Positions 36,726 through 48,133 of a stretch of DNA of 64,000 nt are shown here, piece after piece. Below the pieces are notes generated by a model that saw only the letters and a list, made by a program, of their open reading frames with translations, was not told where the DNA came from and did no database searches. Position numbers and translations under genes: made by a program. Location of the stretch: assembly GCF_900258045.1 (NCBI RefSeq), contig NZ_OGVD01000004.1, positions 1,240,001-1,304,000 on the forward strand, in the 5' to 3' direction. This stretch comes from Sphingorhabdus sp. EL138. GTDB taxonomy: Bacteria > Pseudomonadota > Alphaproteobacteria > Sphingomonadales > Sphingomonadaceae. Every line of letters starts with the position of its first letter. Within the stretch, counting starts at the first letter, position 1.

Positions 36726-37709
36726 TTGACCGACACATGGAAAATCAGCCTGCCCTGCACGCGTGAAGAGGCGGATAGACTGTCAGAGGACAGCCTGTTT
36801 GACGGCTCGACCGACAGCATGCCGACCATTGTCACACGCGAAGCAAATCCCGAAACACCCGATGACTGGGTGATCGAGATATACAGTGACGCCGAACCCA
36901 ATGCGGCATTTCTCGAAGAAACTGCCAAACTATCCGCGTCTGCGAAGGCGGTCAATGTCCATCCCGTAGTTGAAAAGCTGGATGACGAGGATTGGGTAAC
37001 ACTGAGTCAGCAAGGTTTGGAACCTCTGCGCGCCGGTCGTTTTTATGTGCATACGTCCAACAGTGCGCCGATGAAAGATAGCAATGTCACCAATATTTGC
37101 ATTGATGCCGGCCAAGCCTTTGGCACCGGACATCATGAGACCACCAAGGGATGTCTTGAAAGTCTTGATCGCCTGAAACGGTTAGGTCAAAGTTATAGCA
37201 ATATTATTGATGTTGGCACAGGCACTGGCCTGCTTGCTTTTGCTGCGCGCCATCTTTGGCCGACATCCCGGATTATCGCCAGTGACATTGATCCCGTCGC
37301 CGTTCAGGTCAGTGCTGAAAATGCCGAAGTCAATAATATCGCAATCGGCCGTTCCCATCGGGCAATCCAACTGCAGACCAGCAACGGTCTCGATCACCCT
37401 GCCCTTCGCGACCGCGCGCCTTATGATCTGATCATTGCCAATATATTGGCGGGTCCGCTGATCGCGCTGGCCCCGCAACTTGCCGCAGCGGCAACCTCCG
37501 GCACAGTTCTGGTCCTTGCAGGCCTATTGGAAACCCAGAGAGCGGAAGTCCTGCATGCTTATATCCGGGTAGGCTTTCGCCCGCGTCATAGCCGCATGGA
37601 AAATCAATGGCCGTGCCTGACGCTCGTCAAAGCAAAAGAATATGGGCCTGCTAAAACACACCGGATTTTGAGATCACCACTGGCATCAGACTATTTTGGA
37701 GAATGCTGA
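36726..37709 (+). CDS. prmA: Ribosomal protein L11 methyltransferase
   Basis: A 327-residue enzyme that by family trimethylates lysines and the N-terminus of ribosomal protein L11. The N-terminal substrate-recognition domain (about residues 1-110) is followed by the hallmark 'DAGQAFGTGHHETTKGCLES', SAM motif 'IIDVGTGTGLLAFAARHLWP', 'IIASDIDPVAVQVSAENAEV' and 'YDLIIANILAGPLIALAP' (NPPI-like loop as NILA). It starts with TTG at 36726 without a strong ribosome-binding site. It converges on phhA with 4 bases between stops. Confidence 0.95.
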   Translation: MTDTWKISLPCTREEADRLSEDSLFDGSTDSMPTIVTREANPETPDDWVIEIYSDAEPNAAFLEETAKLSASAKAVNVHPVVEKLDDEDWVTLSQQGLEPLRAGRFYVHTSNSAPMKDSNVTNICIDAGQAFGTGHHETTKGCLESLDRLKRLGQSYSNIIDVGTGTGLLAFAARHLWPTSRIIASDIDPVAVQVSAENAEVNNIAIGRSHRAIQLQTSNGLDHPALRDRAPYDLIIANILAGPLIALAPQLAAAATSGTVLVLAGLLETQRAEVLHAYIRVGFRPRHSRMENQWPCLTLVKAKEYGPAKTHRILRSPLASDYFGEC

Positions 37710-37713
37710 CCGG

Positions 37714-38610
37714 TTAAACGATAACCGCTCTGTCCGACTTTGCACTGGGATGGTCCTGCTTGCCACGCGTCAGTACAACGTCGTCGTCGATAATATCGGC
37801 AATCGCAATGTCCGGCATATCGGCAATTTTCTCGTAAACCGGTTTGAAATCGGTCTCGACAGTCACGCGCAACAGCTCGTCGAGACTGGGAATAACAAAG
37901 TAATTTTGCTGAAAATCATCAATCCGATATTCGGTGCGCAAGACCCTTTCCAGATCGAACATGATACGATTGGGGCTGTCGCTATCGAGTGCGAAGACAC
38001 TTTCGCCATAGCTGGAAACTATTCCGGCACCATATATACGCAGCCCTTCCGGTTCCTGAATCAGGCCGAATTCGACAGTGTACCAATATAGTCTGGCGAG
38101 CTGTTTCAGCGTCCCGAATTTCAGCGCTCTGAGGCCGCCACGCCCATAAGCGGCCATATAGTCAGCAAAGCGCTGATCCGCGAGCATTGGAACATGTCCA
38201 AAAACATCATGGAAAATATCCGGTTCCTGCAGATAATCAAGCTGATCCGGTTTTCGAATGAAGTTGCCGGATACGAAGCGCCGATTGGCAAGATGCTCAA
38301 AAAAAACGTCATCCGGTACCAGACCTGGAACGGCCACCACTTGCCAGCCAGTCGCATCCATCAATATCCGGTTGAGTTCCTCAAAATCCGGAATGCCGGG
38401 TTTCGACAGTTGCAATATGTCAATGCCATCAAGAAAGGCCTGCGCCGCACGCCCTGGCAACATTTCCCGCTGGCGCGCAAAAAGCGTGTCCCAGGTTGCA
38501 TGTTCCTCGGCGCTGTAAGCGGACCAGTTCTGATCTATTGTCCAGTCGGCATTTGCGTGCGCTGGCGGCTTGTCATAGACATGGGTTTCCGGGTCGGGGG
38601 CTGTCAACAT
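37714..38610 (-). CDS. phhA: Phenylalanine 4-monooxygenase
   Basis: A 298-residue non-haem iron enzyme that by family hydroxylates phenylalanine to tyrosine with tetrahydropterin. The iron ligands are visible: His134 and His139 in 'PDIFHDVFGHVPML' and Glu180 in 'YWYTVEFGLI'. 'GLRIYGAGIVSSYGE' is also conserved. The length is that of the compact bacterial enzymes without the regulatory domain. The usual partner phhB (pterin carbinolamine dehydratase) is not adjacent. It is divergent from the TIGR02117 gene with 29 bases between starts. Confidence 0.96.
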   Translation of the reverse strand: MLTAPDPETHVYDKPPAHANADWTIDQNWSAYSAEEHATWDTLFARQREMLPGRAAQAFLDGIDILQLSKPGIPDFEELNRILMDATGWQVVAVPGLVPDDVFFEHLANRRFVSGNFIRKPDQLDYLQEPDIFHDVFGHVPMLADQRFADYMAAYGRGGLRALKFGTLKQLARLYWYTVEFGLIQEPEGLRIYGAGIVSSYGESVFALDSDSPNRIMFDLERVLRTEYRIDDFQQNYFVIPSLDELLRVTVETDFKPVYEKIADMPDIAIADIIDDDVVLTRGKQDHPSAKSDRAVIV

Positions 38611-38639
38611 GACGGCATCTTACAGCAGAAAAGGTTTCA

Positions 38640-39317
38640 ATGGCAACTTCTCGCATGAAATGGCCCAAACGCATCATCAAAGGTCTCGTGGCTGTAGTCA
38701 TGCTGTATCTTGTCGCTGCGTTATTCGGCAGCATATTGCCAGCCAATCAATTCTGGAAAAGCCCGGATGATGGCATCGAATTGTTCATAGAAACCAATGG
38801 TATACATACTGGTATCATTATGCCGATTCAAACTGATGTGTATGATTGGTCAGAACTGGTCCGTCCCGAACATATGGGTGAACCGGCAAGATATGGCAGC
38901 CACATTCTGGTCGGTTGGGGTCACGAAGGTGTCTATCGCAACGCGGAATATTGGCAGGACCTGCGTTTCAAGGACGCCGCCAGTGCCGTATTCGGCAGTG
39001 ATGACGTCCTGTTGCATATCTATCACCTGAACTATCCACAGGCTTATCCCCATTATCGCCGGAGCTTCCGGGTCAGCGAGGCTGAATATCGTCTGATTGT
39101 CGCTGCGATAAAAGGCCGTTTTGTCCTGAATGATTCTGGCCAGCCGATCCCGTCCAAGGGCTACGGCCAGAGCGACCTGTTCTACAAGTCCTGGGGCCAC
39201 TACAACGCCTTTTATACTTGTAACAGCTGGACTGGCGACGTCTTGCGTAAAGCAGGTATCAGAACCGGAATCTGGACTCCTTTTCAGGGCGGCGTGATGC
39301 GATGGTTTTTGGAATGA
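38640..39317 (+). CDS. TIGR02117/DUF2459 family protein
   Basis: A 225-residue protein with one N-terminal transmembrane helix ('LVAVVMLYLVAALFGSILPA') and a periplasmic domain. Family features are 'IELFIETNGIHTGIIMPI', 'HILVGWGHEGVYRNAEYW', 'SDLFYKSWGHYNAFYTCNSW' and 'GIRTGIWTPFQGGVMRWF'. Conserved His and Cys residues suggest an enzyme related to papain-like/NlpC folds (inference), but the biochemical role is unknown. The name derives from a urease-region conserved hypothetical protein; no urease genes are near. Confidence 0.9.
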   Translation: MATSRMKWPKRIIKGLVAVVMLYLVAALFGSILPANQFWKSPDDGIELFIETNGIHTGIIMPIQTDVYDWSELVRPEHMGEPARYGSHILVGWGHEGVYRNAEYWQDLRFKDAASAVFGSDDVLLHIYHLNYPQAYPHYRRSFRVSEAEYRLIVAAIKGRFVLNDSGQPIPSKGYGQSDLFYKSWGHYNAFYTCNSWTGDVLRKAGIRTGIWTPFQGGVMRWFLE

Positions 39318-39348
39318 TTTTCGAAAATGGGCAAATCAAATTGACAAG

Positions 39349-40056
39349 CTATAAGGTTGCGGAATGATGGCGTCGCCGGGAGAGCAGCGGATTCAGCACG
39401 ACTATTTCCCCATAGTTTCGTTCTATATTACCTGATTGCTCAAGTTTGCCCAGCGCTTTGCCGAGCGAAACCCTTGATACGCCGACCAGATCGGCAAGCT
39501 CCTGCTGAGTAATCGATATCGAGACTGTGTGCCCCTCCCCCTCGCAAAGACCTAACAGGGCCCGGGCAACGCGTTCGACCGTAGACAGATTGCGCCCTGC
39601 ATTGACAAGGTCGAAGGCCTGTTGCACCATATGAGCCATTGTTTTCAGCAATATCCTCGCCACACGCGGATCGGACGTGATGGCTTCTTGAAGCTCTTTT
39701 TCGCCAATCCGAACCAGTGTCACGTCATTACCGGCAATGGCGTCTACCATCCTCGGAAATTCGCCGAGAAATGCCTGCTCTCCAAAACTTTCACCCGGTC
39801 CCAGCACCGCAAAGATCGACAATTTGCCATCAAAGGAATAGCGGCCGATTTGAACGTTGCCGCTGCGAATATGCCAGAACTCCTTGCCCGGATCACCGCG
39901 CTGCTGGATCAATTCTCCTTTTGCGAATTGACGTACTAGTCCGAGATTTAAAAGGCGGCAGCGAACATCTTCGGGTAACGCTGTCACAAATCCGGCAGCC
40001 GCAAAAGTAGACCGGGAGAAATGGCCTGATTCAACCAATTGTAAACCTCTTAGCAT
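39349..40056 (-). CDS. Crp/Fnr-family transcriptional regulator
   Basis: A 235-residue regulator. The cyclic-nucleotide-binding-like domain spans about residues 25-140 ('GELIQQRGDPGKEFWHIRSG', 'LSIFAVLGPGESFGEQAFLG'), then a dimerisation helix and a Crp-type winged helix ('ITQQELADLVGVSRVSLGKA'). The Fnr cysteine cluster is missing, so it is not an oxygen sensor of that kind. The residue pattern in the phosphate-binding cassette ('GEQAFLG', no Arg-Thr/Ser) makes cAMP binding uncertain. It is divergent from a sterol-desaturase gene with a 67-base gap, which it may control. Confidence 0.9.
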   Translation of the reverse strand: MLRGLQLVESGHFSRSTFAAAGFVTALPEDVRCRLLNLGLVRQFAKGELIQQRGDPGKEFWHIRSGNVQIGRYSFDGKLSIFAVLGPGESFGEQAFLGEFPRMVDAIAGNDVTLVRIGEKELQEAITSDPRVARILLKTMAHMVQQAFDLVNAGRNLSTVERVARALLGLCEGEGHTVSISITQQELADLVGVSRVSLGKALGKLEQSGNIERNYGEIVVLNPLLSRRRHHSATL

Positions 40057-40123
40057 TTGAGAAACCAGCTATCTGCTATCAGCGGATCGATTTCAAGACG
40101 TTTTAAGGTCGAGGAGCCCGGCA

Positions 40124-40981
40124 GTGAGGCCAGAGATATTTGCTATTGTGGGTATTTTCGCGCTGTTCGGCCTGCTCGAACTGTTCCGCACCAAGCTGTT
40201 CGCAAAGCCCGAGCAAAATTTCGACGATGCGATGGTAGAGATTATCGGCTCGGCCGTTTTGCTCATTTTCACCCAGCCCATGATCATTGTATCCGCGCAA
40301 TTCCTGATGGGTGCTGTCGCCCCTCAATGGGCCGGCGCACTGACCAACATCCCGATTCTCGCAGCCATCGCGCTGTTCCTGGTCTTTGACGATATGATGC
40401 AATACTGGCTGCACCGGCTGTCACACCAGATCCCGTTTCTCTACAACCTCCACCGGGCACATCATAATGCCAAATATATGAGCATCCGTCTCGTTTACCG
40501 GAACAACATATTCTATTATCTGCTGATGCCGAGCATCTGGTTTTCCGGTGTACTCATCTATCTTGGCCTGGGCTGGGTCTATGTCGGTTATATCATTGTC
40601 AAAATGGCCGTGATCATTGGCGCACATAGTGATGTTGCCTGGGATGAACCGCTTTATAAAATCAAATGGCTATCACCCGTAATGTGGCTTGTGGAAAGAA
40701 CCATCTCGACACCCGCAACGCACCATGCCCATCACGGCCGCCACATGGAAGATGGCGCGACCAACTATAAAGGCAATTACGGCAATCTTCTTTTCTTCTG
40801 GGACGTCCTGTTCGGCACAGCGAAAATCACGCGCCGCTACCCGGACAGTTATGGCGTCGAAAATCTTGCACCGGCAACCCTTGGTCAGCAACTGGCCTGG
40901 CCGCTTTTTCCTGAGAATACGGATGGCGGCTACGGGGTAAAAGAACTCGCAGCCAAGGAAGCTGCGGCGAAGGCCGGTTAA
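40124..40981 (+). CDS. Sterol desaturase/fatty acid hydroxylase family protein (first paralogue)
   Basis: A 285-residue inner-membrane di-iron enzyme. The eight-histidine set is visible: 'HRLSHQIPFLYNLHRAHHNA' (HxxxH and HxxHH) and 'PATHHAHHGRH'. Several transmembrane helices surround them. The substrate is a lipid or hydroxylated hydrocarbon, not otherwise known. It starts with GTG at 40124 after GAGGAG. It is followed by a stem-loop terminator and converges on a second, longer family member at 41073-42227. Confidence 0.9.
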   Translation: MRPEIFAIVGIFALFGLLELFRTKLFAKPEQNFDDAMVEIIGSAVLLIFTQPMIIVSAQFLMGAVAPQWAGALTNIPILAAIALFLVFDDMMQYWLHRLSHQIPFLYNLHRAHHNAKYMSIRLVYRNNIFYYLLMPSIWFSGVLIYLGLGWVYVGYIIVKMAVIIGAHSDVAWDEPLYKIKWLSPVMWLVERTISTPATHHAHHGRHMEDGATNYKGNYGNLLFFWDVLFGTAKITRRYPDSYGVENLAPATLGQQLAWPLFPENTDGGYGVKELAAKEAAAKAG

Positions 40982-41000
40982 CAGGTTGGGGTGGGACCAG

Positions 41001-41040
41001 GGCGGCTGACGGATGGGGGAAAACCGTCAGTCGCCTTGGA
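41001..41040 (+). terminator. Probable rho-independent terminator
   Basis: GGCGGCTGACGG (41001-41012) pairs with CCGTCAGTCGCC (41024-41035) in a 12-base stem with one G-T pair and an 11-base A/G-rich loop, 19 bases after the stop of the plus-strand sterol-desaturase gene. The following T tract is weak (CTTTTCCC at about 41040), so efficiency is uncertain. Confidence 0.6.
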
Positions 41041-41072
41041 CTTTTCCCGGTTCAGAAGATTTCGCACAGCAC

Positions 41073-42227
41073 TCAATAATCCGGCTTCTTGCGCGTCAGC
41101 GGATAAGCAAACTGCTTCAAATAACCCTTAGGCACATCTTCCGGTATCCCATAGCCTTCCGGCCATTTGGATGGCGGCAGATAGAAGGTCCCGAACAGCT
41201 TGTCGATCCACGGAAAATGGATCGCAAAATTCACATCAAACGCCTCCCGTTCCAGTCCATGATGCCAATGGTGAAAGCGCGGTGTTGCAATCCAGTGACC
41301 CAGCCAGTTGAAATCACCCTTGATATTCGCGTGCAGCAGGGACGAGTAGATATAGACGAATGCGATATAGGCCTGCAGCACGGACGGGCTGAACCCCAGG
41401 GTCATCATCGGCAAGGATGTGATACCGCGCAGCAATATGATCTCGATGAAATGCATCCGCGCACCGGCCAGCCAGTCCATCGATTTGGCCGAATGATGCA
41501 CCGCATGAAAGCCCCAGAGAAACGGGAACCGGTGAAAGGTCCGATGAAAGAAATATTGCACCAGATCGGTCAGCACCAGGACGATCAGAAACTGCAATAT
41601 CCACGGGATGGAGGCGACCATCGCCCGGAATGCATCCCAGCTGTTCGTATTGGCCACCACGACGTTGGACGGGGCCAGCGCCAGAAAGGTCAAAGCCTGC
41701 ACCATCATCGAGCTGATCAGATAGTAAAACAGATCCTCTCGCCATTCGATGCGGAACAGACGTTGCGACCGTTTATGCGGCAATATCCTTTCCAAAGGCG
41801 CGAACATCAGTCCAGTGGCCACCATATTGACGATGAAAAAGTCTAGGCCGAAAAATATGCCCCAGCTTCTCGTATCTTCCGGCTGCACATTGGCCCCTCC
41901 CAGAAACGCAGCAGTAATACCAATGGCGAGAGCAAAAAAACCGAGAGACTTGCGGGGGCGCAGCAGCAGGCTCAGCAGCGCCAGCGCATAGGAACCCAGC
42001 AACAACAGGTGAACCACTCCGCGAAAACCGGTCCAGTCCTTCACGGCCTGCAATTCCGGAGTGGCGAACCAATCGGGAAAGCGCAGCGCGATCACCATGC
42101 CCAGCCCTGCAATGGCCATCACGACCGCGAAAAAGCCGGCGAACCAACCGCTACCGAAACGGCGCACTTCAGGTGGTGCCTCCAGGTCCTTGGCAAGCTG
42201 CTTCAATATTCCCTGTTTCTTCGCCAT
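41073..42227 (-). CDS. Sterol desaturase/fatty acid hydroxylase family protein (second paralogue)
   Basis: A 384-residue polytopic membrane protein. Three extra N-terminal helices (about residues 25-130) precede the catalytic core with histidine boxes 'HRTFHRFPFLWGFHAVHHSA' and 'TPRFHHWHHGLER'. 'FAIHFPWIDKLFGTFYLP' and 'WPEGYGIPEDVPKGYLKQF' are typical of the bacterial branch. The reaction by family is di-iron lipid hydroxylation or desaturation; the substrate is unknown. It lies upstream of nothing obvious on its strand except ligA (22 bases away), which ends just before its start. Confidence 0.92.
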   Translation of the reverse strand: MAKKQGILKQLAKDLEAPPEVRRFGSGWFAGFFAVVMAIAGLGMVIALRFPDWFATPELQAVKDWTGFRGVVHLLLLGSYALALLSLLLRPRKSLGFFALAIGITAAFLGGANVQPEDTRSWGIFFGLDFFIVNMVATGLMFAPLERILPHKRSQRLFRIEWREDLFYYLISSMMVQALTFLALAPSNVVVANTNSWDAFRAMVASIPWILQFLIVLVLTDLVQYFFHRTFHRFPFLWGFHAVHHSAKSMDWLAGARMHFIEIILLRGITSLPMMTLGFSPSVLQAYIAFVYIYSSLLHANIKGDFNWLGHWIATPRFHHWHHGLEREAFDVNFAIHFPWIDKLFGTFYLPPSKWPEGYGIPEDVPKGYLKQFAYPLTRKKPDY

Positions 42228-42249
42228 TATTGTCCTCGCAAGTTTTGGC

Positions 42250-44759
<2,510 letters not shown>

Positions 44760-46424
44760 TCAAACACCCTCCAGCAAACGATCCGCCTGCGCCCTCGCCT
44801 CATCGGTCACGTCGGCGCCTGACAGCATCCGTGCAATTTCCTGACGACGGCCATCGTCATCCAACGCGTTGACATCGGTCCGCGACACCGTGCCGTTGGA
44901 GCTTTTGTTGATCAGCATATGGGCGTTACCCTTGGACGCGACTTGCGGACTGTGGGTCACGACCAGCAATTGCGCGCTGTCTGACAGGCGCGATAGCCGG
45001 TCGCCAATGGCTGAGGCCACCGCGCCGCCGACGCCGCGGTCGACCTCGTCAAAGATTATCGTCTTTGCCCCGCCCTCTTCGGCCAAGGCCACTTTTAAAG
45101 CCAATATGAAGCGCGACAGTTCACCGCCAGAAGCGATCTTGCCCAGCGGGGCCAAGGGTGCGCCGGGGTTTGTGGATATCAGAAATTCGATCCGGTCCAT
45201 GCCATTGGCACCCCAAAGATCTTCTTCCAGCGGTTCCAGCAACGTTTCAAAGCGTGCGGCATCCAACTTCAAAGGAGCGAGTTCCCCGGCCACGGCTTTG
45301 TCGAGTGATTTGGCCGCTTTGGTCCGTTTGAGCCGCAACGTCTCCGCCGCATCCACATAGGCCTGCCGGGCGGCTTTCACATTTGCTTCCAACGTCGCCA
45401 GCGACTTCCCGCCGTCGCTGATAGCAGCCAGCCGGCTTTCCAGGTCGATCAGTAACTGCGGCAAAGCATCGCCCTCAACCCGATGCTTGCGCGCCAAGGC
45501 ACGCAGGTCAAAGAGCCGCGTTTCCATGTCGTCGAGCCGCTGCGGATCAAAGGTGAGCGCATGGGCCGCGTCATTCAGCTTTTCTTCCGCCTCACTGGCT
45601 TCGATCACCGCGCGGTCAATGGCCTGCAACGCTTCTGCCAACAACGGATGATCTTCCGAAATCCGGTCCAGCCGCCGCGCCGCCGCCCGCAGGGACGCCA
45701 GACCGCCATTTGATCCATCAAAAGCCGCTCTGATCGCTTCGAGATCACCGGTTAGCTTCTCGCCCTTCATCATCGTCGCACGCTCGAGGGCTAATTCTTG
45801 TTCTTCACCCTTTTGCGGCGCGAATTTGGACAGTTCGGCTACGCTATGCTCAAGATATTCGCGGTCCTGTTCCGCCGCTTCCTGATCGTCCAACGCTGTT
45901 TGCAACACGGCTTTTGCAGACTGCCAACCTTCAAAGGTTTGCCTGACTTTTGCGCCGTCAGCGCCAGCATAGGTATCGAGCAAAGCCCGATGGCCCTTGG
46001 GATTGATCAAACCGCGATCATCATGCTGTCCGTGTATTTCGATCAACCTGCTACCGACTTCACGCAACAAAGCCGCTGAACATGGTTGATCATTGACAAA
46101 TGCCCGGCTGCCGCCATCGGCCTTGACTGACCGTTTGATAATCAATGGCTCGCCCGGCTCCACATCAATATCATTGTCCTGGAGATAGACCGCCAGTTTG
46201 CTGTCGTTAGTGGGCGCGTCAAAGCTCGCCGTCACCTGTGCCTTTTGCGTTCCTTGCCGGACCAAACCGCTATCCGCTCGATTGCCCAACGCCAGGCCAA
46301 GTGAGTCCAGCAGGATCGATTTACCCGCCCCGGTTTCGCCGGTCAGCACCGACAAGCCAGACCCGAATTCCAGGTCCAGCGCCTCGATAAGAACTATGTC
46401 ACGAATGGAAAGGGACTGCAGCAC
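44760..46424 (-). CDS. recN: DNA repair protein RecN
   Basis: A 554-residue SMC-like ATPase of double-strand-break repair. Walker A 'VLTGETGAGKSILLDSLGLA' at about residues 26-45, a long coiled-coil middle (about 160-350), signature 'LGKIASGGELSRFILALKVA' and Walker B 'TIIFDEVDRGVGGAVASAIG', followed by 'LLVVTHSPQVASKGNAHMLI'. Length is normal. No consensus GTTC-N7-GTTC SOS box was seen in the 73-base gap to bamD. It ends directly against the ABM gene. Confidence 0.96.
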   Translation of the reverse strand: MLQSLSIRDIVLIEALDLEFGSGLSVLTGETGAGKSILLDSLGLALGNRADSGLVRQGTQKAQVTASFDAPTNDSKLAVYLQDNDIDVEPGEPLIIKRSVKADGGSRAFVNDQPCSAALLREVGSRLIEIHGQHDDRGLINPKGHRALLDTYAGADGAKVRQTFEGWQSAKAVLQTALDDQEAAEQDREYLEHSVAELSKFAPQKGEEQELALERATMMKGEKLTGDLEAIRAAFDGSNGGLASLRAAARRLDRISEDHPLLAEALQAIDRAVIEASEAEEKLNDAAHALTFDPQRLDDMETRLFDLRALARKHRVEGDALPQLLIDLESRLAAISDGGKSLATLEANVKAARQAYVDAAETLRLKRTKAAKSLDKAVAGELAPLKLDAARFETLLEPLEEDLWGANGMDRIEFLISTNPGAPLAPLGKIASGGELSRFILALKVALAEEGGAKTIIFDEVDRGVGGAVASAIGDRLSRLSDSAQLLVVTHSPQVASKGNAHMLINKSSNGTVSRTDVNALDDDGRRQEIARMLSGADVTDEARAQADRLLEGV

Positions 46425-46497
46425 AGCCCCCTCTTAAATCACGTTTATCTTAGCTGCAACGCTCCATAACATTTGGAACGCGGCAATTTACAAATGA

Positions 46498-47280
46498 TCA
46501 GGTTGCGCCGTGTTTTTGCACCAGCTCATAAGCCCGTTCATACCATTTCGAGCCGGGATAATTTGTACCCAGAACAGCTGCGCTTTTCTTCGCTTCTGCA
46601 GGAATGCCCAATGCCAAATAGGATTCCGTCAAACGCATCAAGGCCTCGGCCGAGTGGGTCGTGGTTTCATATTTGTCGATAACCGTGCGAAACCGGATTG
46701 TCGCCGCCAGCCATTTGCCGCGACGCTGGTAAAAACGGCCAATTTCCATTTCCTTACCCGCCAGATGGTCGTTGACCAGATCCATCTTCAACAGCGCATC
46801 CGCAGCATAGCGTGTATTAGGATAGCGACGCGCCACTTCACCCAGAGTTGCAAGGGCTTGTTCGGTAATCTTCTGATCCCGTGTCACATCACTAATCTGC
46901 TCATAATAGCTGAGCGCGATCAGATAATAGGCATAAGGCGCGTCTTTATTGCCGGGATGGATAGACAGGAAACGGCGCGATGATTGAATCGCCTTGTTAT
47001 AGTCACCGGCTACATAATAACTGAACGCACTCATCTGCTGCGCACGGCGGGCCCAGGGCGAGTAAGGGTGTTGGCGTTCGACCTCGTCGAACAAGGCGGC
47101 TGCGATCTTGTACTGACCACGATCAAGCCGGTCTTTTGCAGCATTATACAGCGTGTTCACATCGCGAGCGACATAGCGGGTATCCGCACTGCCGCCACCT
47201 CCGCCACCTAGCCCTGCACAGGCAGACAGCATTGTTAGAGACAGGGTCGATGCGAGGACGAGGCTGATTTTTCTATTCAT
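46498..47280 (-). CDS. bamD: Outer membrane protein assembly factor BamD
   Basis: A 260-residue lipoprotein of the beta-barrel assembly machine on the inner leaflet of the outer membrane. Signal with lipobox 'LTMLSACAG' (Cys at about 20), then five TPR-like repeats: 'LYNAAKDRLDRGQYKIAAAL', 'DEVERQHPYSPWARRAQQMS', 'KAIQSSRRFLSIHPGNKDAP', 'RRYPNTRYAADALLKMDLV'. The start at 47280 follows AAGGGA; a frame running to 47436 is not supported. In proteobacteria bamD often sits beside recN, as here. Confidence 0.95.
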   Translation of the reverse strand: MNRKISLVLASTLSLTMLSACAGLGGGGGGSADTRYVARDVNTLYNAAKDRLDRGQYKIAAALFDEVERQHPYSPWARRAQQMSAFSYYVAGDYNKAIQSSRRFLSIHPGNKDAPYAYYLIALSYYEQISDVTRDQKITEQALATLGEVARRYPNTRYAADALLKMDLVNDHLAGKEMEIGRFYQRRGKWLAATIRFRTVIDKYETTTHSAEALMRLTESYLALGIPAEAKKSAAVLGTNYPGSKWYERAYELVQKHGAT

Positions 47281-47386
47281 GGCAAATCCCTTAAACGCAA
47301 ATCTTGAGCAGGCCAACAGGTTATTGGAGTGCGTGGTTAAAGGATCGCATAACGCGGCCTTGTTATCTGTAAGATGAATGATGCCT

Positions 47387-48133
47387 TTATTCTCCAGCAC
47401 TTTGGTTAGCGGCATCATTGACCAAAAATACCACATAGCCGCGAAAATTGGGATTTTGCTTCAATGAAGCGGGAGCACGCCATTCCCCGCCTTGCACCAG
47501 ACCAATACGAAACGGCATCGGCAAATCATCGATATTGTCGAGCCAGCGCTCGTAACCCGGTATAGTGCTACGCCCCTGATAAACCTGAAACACGGTCTCA
47601 TCGATCACATCAGCCAGCGAAGCTAGTGCGGCAGGATCTCCATTGGCGCTCCAGTCCAGCAGCCCGGTAATACCAAGGGTATATTGCTCCGGAAGCTGTT
47701 CCCGAAGGTCGCGCAAAAAAGCCGCATATTGATCCAGCGCGCGGGTATTTGCATCAAAGTCAATTTGTAAACCGACCACAACATTGCCTTTCGCAGACCA
47801 CTGCCCCAGCCGGGTCAATATCTGACGATAGACTTCCGGCGACAAGTCAAGTGTCTCCACCCGTATAACCATCCAGATTTTTGCATGTTTGATGTCAGGA
47901 ATTCCCGGCCGCAGCGACACCAAAGTCTTTGCATCCGACGCTCGCACTTCGCCCTCCAGAATATAGACGGTCTTCGCACGTTCAAGAACCGGCTGCGGCC
48001 TAACACCCGCCCACAGCCAAAAACTGTCATGATCAGAGGCGTTTACTGTTTGATCTACCTCCCGCTGCTCACAGGCCAAGAGTGTCAGCGACATGATCGC
48101 AATTATGAACCCCAGAAAGGTACGCCGGTCCAC
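47387..48133 (-). CDS. DUF3142 domain-containing putative lipoprotein
   Basis: A 248-residue protein with a signal and lipobox ('IMSLTLLACEQ'). The domain reads 'SFWLWAGVRPQPVLERAKTV', 'LRPGIPDIKHAKIWMVIRV', 'KGNVVVGLQIDFDANTRALD' and 'QYTLGITGLLDWSANGDPAA', the DUF3142 pattern, which looks like a TIM-barrel with an 'IDFDA' strand as in glycosidases (inference). Function unknown. The GTG at 48133 overlaps the upstream stop (TAGTG), so it is translationally coupled to the large exported protein before it; the frame could also start 30 bases earlier inside that gene. Confidence 0.85.
   Translation of the reverse strand: MDRRTFLGFIIAIMSLTLLACEQREVDQTVNASDHDSFWLWAGVRPQPVLERAKTVYILEGEVRASDAKTLVSLRPGIPDIKHAKIWMVIRVETLDLSPEVYRQILTRLGQWSAKGNVVVGLQIDFDANTRALDQYAAFLRDLREQLPEQYTLGITGLLDWSANGDPAALASLADVIDETVFQVYQGRSTIPGYERWLDNIDDLPMPFRIGLVQGGEWRAPASLKQNPNFRGYVVFLVNDAANQSAGE

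Noticed and set aside
46425-46497. LexA/SOS box upstream of recN
   Set aside because: No GTTC-N7-GTTC or GAAC-N7-GAAC element; the nearest GTTC lacks a partner.
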